From an uncultured Algibacter sp. (GTDB lineage Bacteria; Bacteroidota; Bacteroidia; Flavobacteriales; Flavobacteriaceae), in the NCBI RefSeq assembly GCF_947487575.1, contig NZ_CANKXG010000011.1, positions 1-64,000 of the forward strand: 64,000 nt of DNA, in the 5' to 3' direction. The position numbers and the translations under genes were made by a program. Positions 61,864-64,000 of the stretch are shown piece by piece (positions within the stretch are counted from its first letter, which is position 1; each line of letters begins with the position of its first letter). The notes under the pieces were generated by a model. The model did no database searches. It saw only the letters and a program-made list of their open reading frames with translations, and was not told the DNA's origin.

Positions 61864-63057
61864 ATGAATACACTATTATCTATAGAAACTAGAAATGCTA
61901 TTTTGCTTAAAATGGCTGTGCTTTTAGAGCATGAACGAGAAGCTTTAATTGCAATTAATAAAACAGATTTAGACGCTTATAAGGGCGATGATATATCTAT
62001 GTTTGACCGTTTAAAAGTGGATGATGCTAAAGTTGATGAGATGATAAAATCGGTAACGCATTTAGCATCTCAGGAAGACCCTGTTGGTGTTGAACGTTTT
62101 AGTTTTAAGCATGACAATGGGATGCAGATTTACAATAAAACGGCGTCGTTTGGAGCGGTGTTGATTATATACGAATCGCGTCCAGATGTTACAGTTGAAG
62201 CTGCTGGAATTGCTTTTAAATCTGGAAACAAAATACTGCTTAAAGGCGGAAAGGAATCATTACGCTCAAATTTAAAAATTGTTGAGTTATGGCATGAGGC
62301 TTTAAAAGCTTATGATGCATCAACAAATTGGGTGGAATATTTGCAGTTTAACAGAACTGAAACGCAAGCATTTTTAGAAAAGCCAACTCAAAAAGTTGAT
62401 TTGATTGTGCCTCGTGGTGGTGAACGTTTAATTGCTTTTGTGAAACAACACGCTACATGCCCTGTGATTATAAGTGGACGAGGAAACAATTTTGTATATG
62501 TGCATAAGGAAGCCGATTTAGATATTGCCATTGATGTGATTATGAATGGGAAGTCTAAAATTTCAGCTTGTAATGCAGTTGATAAGGTTTTGATAGATGA
62601 AAACCTTCCAAATAAGGATGAGTTTGTTAAAACATTGATTTCAAAGTTAAAAGAATCTAAAATTGAGGTTTTAGGGGATGATATAGTCTCAAAAGATAAT
62701 GGACTTGAAACTATCAAGTCTGATGATATCTGGTATAAAGAATTTTTAGATTACAAGATTTTAATAGGCGAAATAGCATCAAACCAAGATGCTATTGCCA
62801 TGATTAATAAGTACTCTGGAGGGCATTCATCATCCATTATTACAAGCAATGATGACGAGGCAAAACTGTTTATGGAAAATGTAGATACAGCAGCAGTATA
62901 TCATAATGCATCAACGCGATTTACGGATGGAGGGCAGTTAGGATTAGGTGGTGAATTAGCAATTAGTACAGATAAATTACACCAACGCGGACCAATTGGA
63001 TTACAACATTTAGTAACTAATAAATGGTATGTTCATGGTAATGGACAAATAAGATAA
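61864..63057 (+). CDS. proA: Gamma-glutamyl phosphate reductase
   Basis: This 397-residue enzyme makes glutamate semialdehyde for proline. The catalytic Cys236 lies in SACNAVDKVL, ESRPDVTVEA spans 104-113, and a HASTRF-like segment (HNASTRFTDG) is present near the end. The ATG at 61864 is chosen over an upstream start inside argD because it gives the standard N-terminus. It precedes proB by one base. Confidence 0.95.
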   Translation: MNTLLSIETRNAILLKMAVLLEHEREALIAINKTDLDAYKGDDISMFDRLKVDDAKVDEMIKSVTHLASQEDPVGVERFSFKHDNGMQIYNKTASFGAVLIIYESRPDVTVEAAGIAFKSGNKILLKGGKESLRSNLKIVELWHEALKAYDASTNWVEYLQFNRTETQAFLEKPTQKVDLIVPRGGERLIAFVKQHATCPVIISGRGNNFVYVHKEADLDIAIDVIMNGKSKISACNAVDKVLIDENLPNKDEFVKTLISKLKESKIEVLGDDIVSKDNGLETIKSDDIWYKEFLDYKILIGEIASNQDAIAMINKYSGGHSSSIITSNDDEAKLFMENVDTAAVYHNASTRFTDGGQLGLGGELAISTDKLHQRGPIGLQHLVTNKWYVHGNGQIR

Positions 63058-63058
63058 G

Positions 63059-63823
63059 ATGCAGAAAAAGAAACGCATATTACTAAAAATAGGGTCAAAT
63101 ACCTTAACTAAAGAAACCGATAATATTTCTAGAGGTAAGATTGAAGACATTGCAAATCAGATTGCAAAACTTCAAGATACTTGCGAGTTTATTATTGTGA
63201 GTTCTGGTGCTATTGCTGTGGCAAAACAATTTGTGAAATTGGAAAGCAAGCAAAAAGAAGTTTTCGTAAAACAAGCATTAGCATCTATTGGTCAGCCACA
63301 TTTGATAAGGATTTATCAAGAGATTTTTAGAGAATATGGGTTGTTAACCTCGCAATGTTTATTGTCGTATTCTGATTTTGAAAAAGAAGAAAGTCGTATT
63401 AATATTACAAACACTATTAAAGTGCTAGTAAATAATAACTACATTCCTATTATAAATGAAAATGATACGGTAGCTACTGACGAAATTAAATTTGGCGATA
63501 ATGATAAATTAGGTGCTTTAACAGCGTCTCTTTTGGGGGTTGATTTATTCATGATTGCAACAAATACAAATGGGATTTACACTAAAGAATCTATTGAAAA
63601 TGGTTTACCAGAAACCATAAGTGAAGTTCAAAATTTTGATAAATTGAGAACGCAAGTGGTAAGTTCCAAATCAACACACGGTAGCGGAGGAATGGCATCA
63701 AAAATTGAAGCCGCTTCGGTTACTAAAAAGGCGAATATAGAAACATGGATTGTAAACGGGTTAGAAGATAATTTTATAGTGAATGCTATGGAAGATAAAG
63801 TGACTTTTACAAAAATAAAGTAG
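63059..63823 (+). CDS. proB: Glutamate 5-kinase, short form without PUA domain
   Basis: This 254-residue amino-acid kinase phosphorylates glutamate to start proline synthesis. It has KIGSNTLT at residues 9-16, IIVSSGAIAVAK near 47-58, INENDTVATDEIKFGDND near 137-154 and a GSGGMASKIEAA segment near 204-215. The C-terminal PUA domain of the long E. coli form is absent, which is usual in some lineages. It follows proA by one base, so both are coupled. Confidence 0.94.
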   Translation: MQKKKRILLKIGSNTLTKETDNISRGKIEDIANQIAKLQDTCEFIIVSSGAIAVAKQFVKLESKQKEVFVKQALASIGQPHLIRIYQEIFREYGLLTSQCLLSYSDFEKEESRINITNTIKVLVNNNYIPIINENDTVATDEIKFGDNDKLGALTASLLGVDLFMIATNTNGIYTKESIENGLPETISEVQNFDKLRTQVVSSKSTHGSGGMASKIEAASVTKKANIETWIVNGLEDNFIVNAMEDKVTFTKIK

Positions 63824-64000
63824 TTGGATGCTTTAGAGTTAAAATATATTAATGTTGAAAGTTCTTTTTATGAGGAAGCCGTAAAATTAAGAGAACATCT
63901 GTTTTTTAAAAACATGAAAAATAGACGTAACTTAATTCAAGATGATTTTGAACTAAATGGGAATCATTTAATATGTTTGAGTAATGGAGAGGTTGTTGGA
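63824..64000 (+). CDS. Start of a GNAT-family acetyltransferase (partial)
   Basis: An open frame starts with TTG at 63824, directly after the proB stop, and runs to the window edge (59 codons). The visible residues include VESSFYEEAVKLREHLFF and LICLSNGEVVG, which look like the first strands of a GNAT-fold acyltransferase. The TTG start is inferred because the near ATG at 63828 is in another frame. Whether it belongs to arginine synthesis cannot be judged from the part seen. Confidence 0.55.
   Translation, partial: MDALELKYINVESSFYEEAVKLREHLFFKNMKNRRNLIQDDFELNGNHLICLSNGEVVG

Overview
This window is an AT-rich piece of chromosome from a member of the Bacteroidota, most likely a marine-type Flavobacteriaceae. 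Supporting signs are promoter boxes of the Bacteroidota TAnnTTTG type, many SPII lipoprotein leaders, typical family architectures (HPPK-deoxynucleoside kinase fusion, long class II KARI, short ProB, OmpA protein with PD40 repeats) and short intergenic hairpin repeats of a kind I recall from Flavobacteriaceae. Genus cannot be fixed from the sequence. Nearly all of the window is ordinary core chromosome; the only clear mobile trace is a probable IS3-type end at the left edge (1-74).

Layout. 0.3-15.2 kb: housekeeping and envelope genes (OmpA/PD40 protein, GH3-like protein, DUF2797, LysE exporter, rpsU, AsmA-like protein, queuosine-precursor transporter, folK-dNK fusion, a lipoprotein, a methyltransferase, a TrmH-family methyltransferase, mutS). 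15.3-15.5 kb: tRNA-Gly(GCC) and tRNA-Leu(UAA), then a 0.5-kb gap with a 21-bp tandem repeat. 16.1-22.5 kb: a gluconate operon (lactonase-like lipoprotein, GH3 beta-glucosidase, gluconokinase, 6-phosphogluconate dehydrogenase, gluconate permease). 22.7-26.6 kb: a small lipoprotein, Kdo transferase, DegT aminotransferase and galE. 26.7-34.9 kb: lspA, fabD, an FAD protein, a membrane-tethered DHFR, a CBM48 protein, thyA, a nucleoside transporter and a bifunctional nuclease. 35.0-37.9 kb: etfBA, divergent from the pyruvate dehydrogenase E1-beta gene across a 24-bp perfect palindrome. 38.1-39.5 kb: metK behind a probable SAM-II riboswitch. 39.6-46.9 kb: ilvD-ilvB-ilvN-ilvC-ilvA behind an Ile/Val-rich leader peptide and terminator. 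46.9-56.4 kb: a lipo-azurin, then two divergent arms (GMC oxidoreductase, gluconate-2-dehydrogenase subunit 3 type protein, DUF1080; and TIM-barrel, MFS, Gfo/Idh, TIM-barrel, ThuA) resembling 3-keto-glycoside catabolism. 56.4-64.0 kb: an arginine/proline operon (GNAT-argG-argC-proC-argD-proA-proB-GNAT) behind a leader with two Arg-rich mini-ORFs.

The most interesting content is regulatory and non-coding. Three amino-acid loci in one window carry three different leader-RNA devices: a SAM-II pseudoknot with a repeat hairpin in its loop (metK), a leader peptide with terminator (ilv), and a tandem pair of Arg-rich mini-ORFs with no visible terminator (arg/pro). There is also a dispersed intergenic repeat of about 88 bp, with GCGTTA/TAACGC ends and an internal duplication, present in four copies, two of them inside operons.
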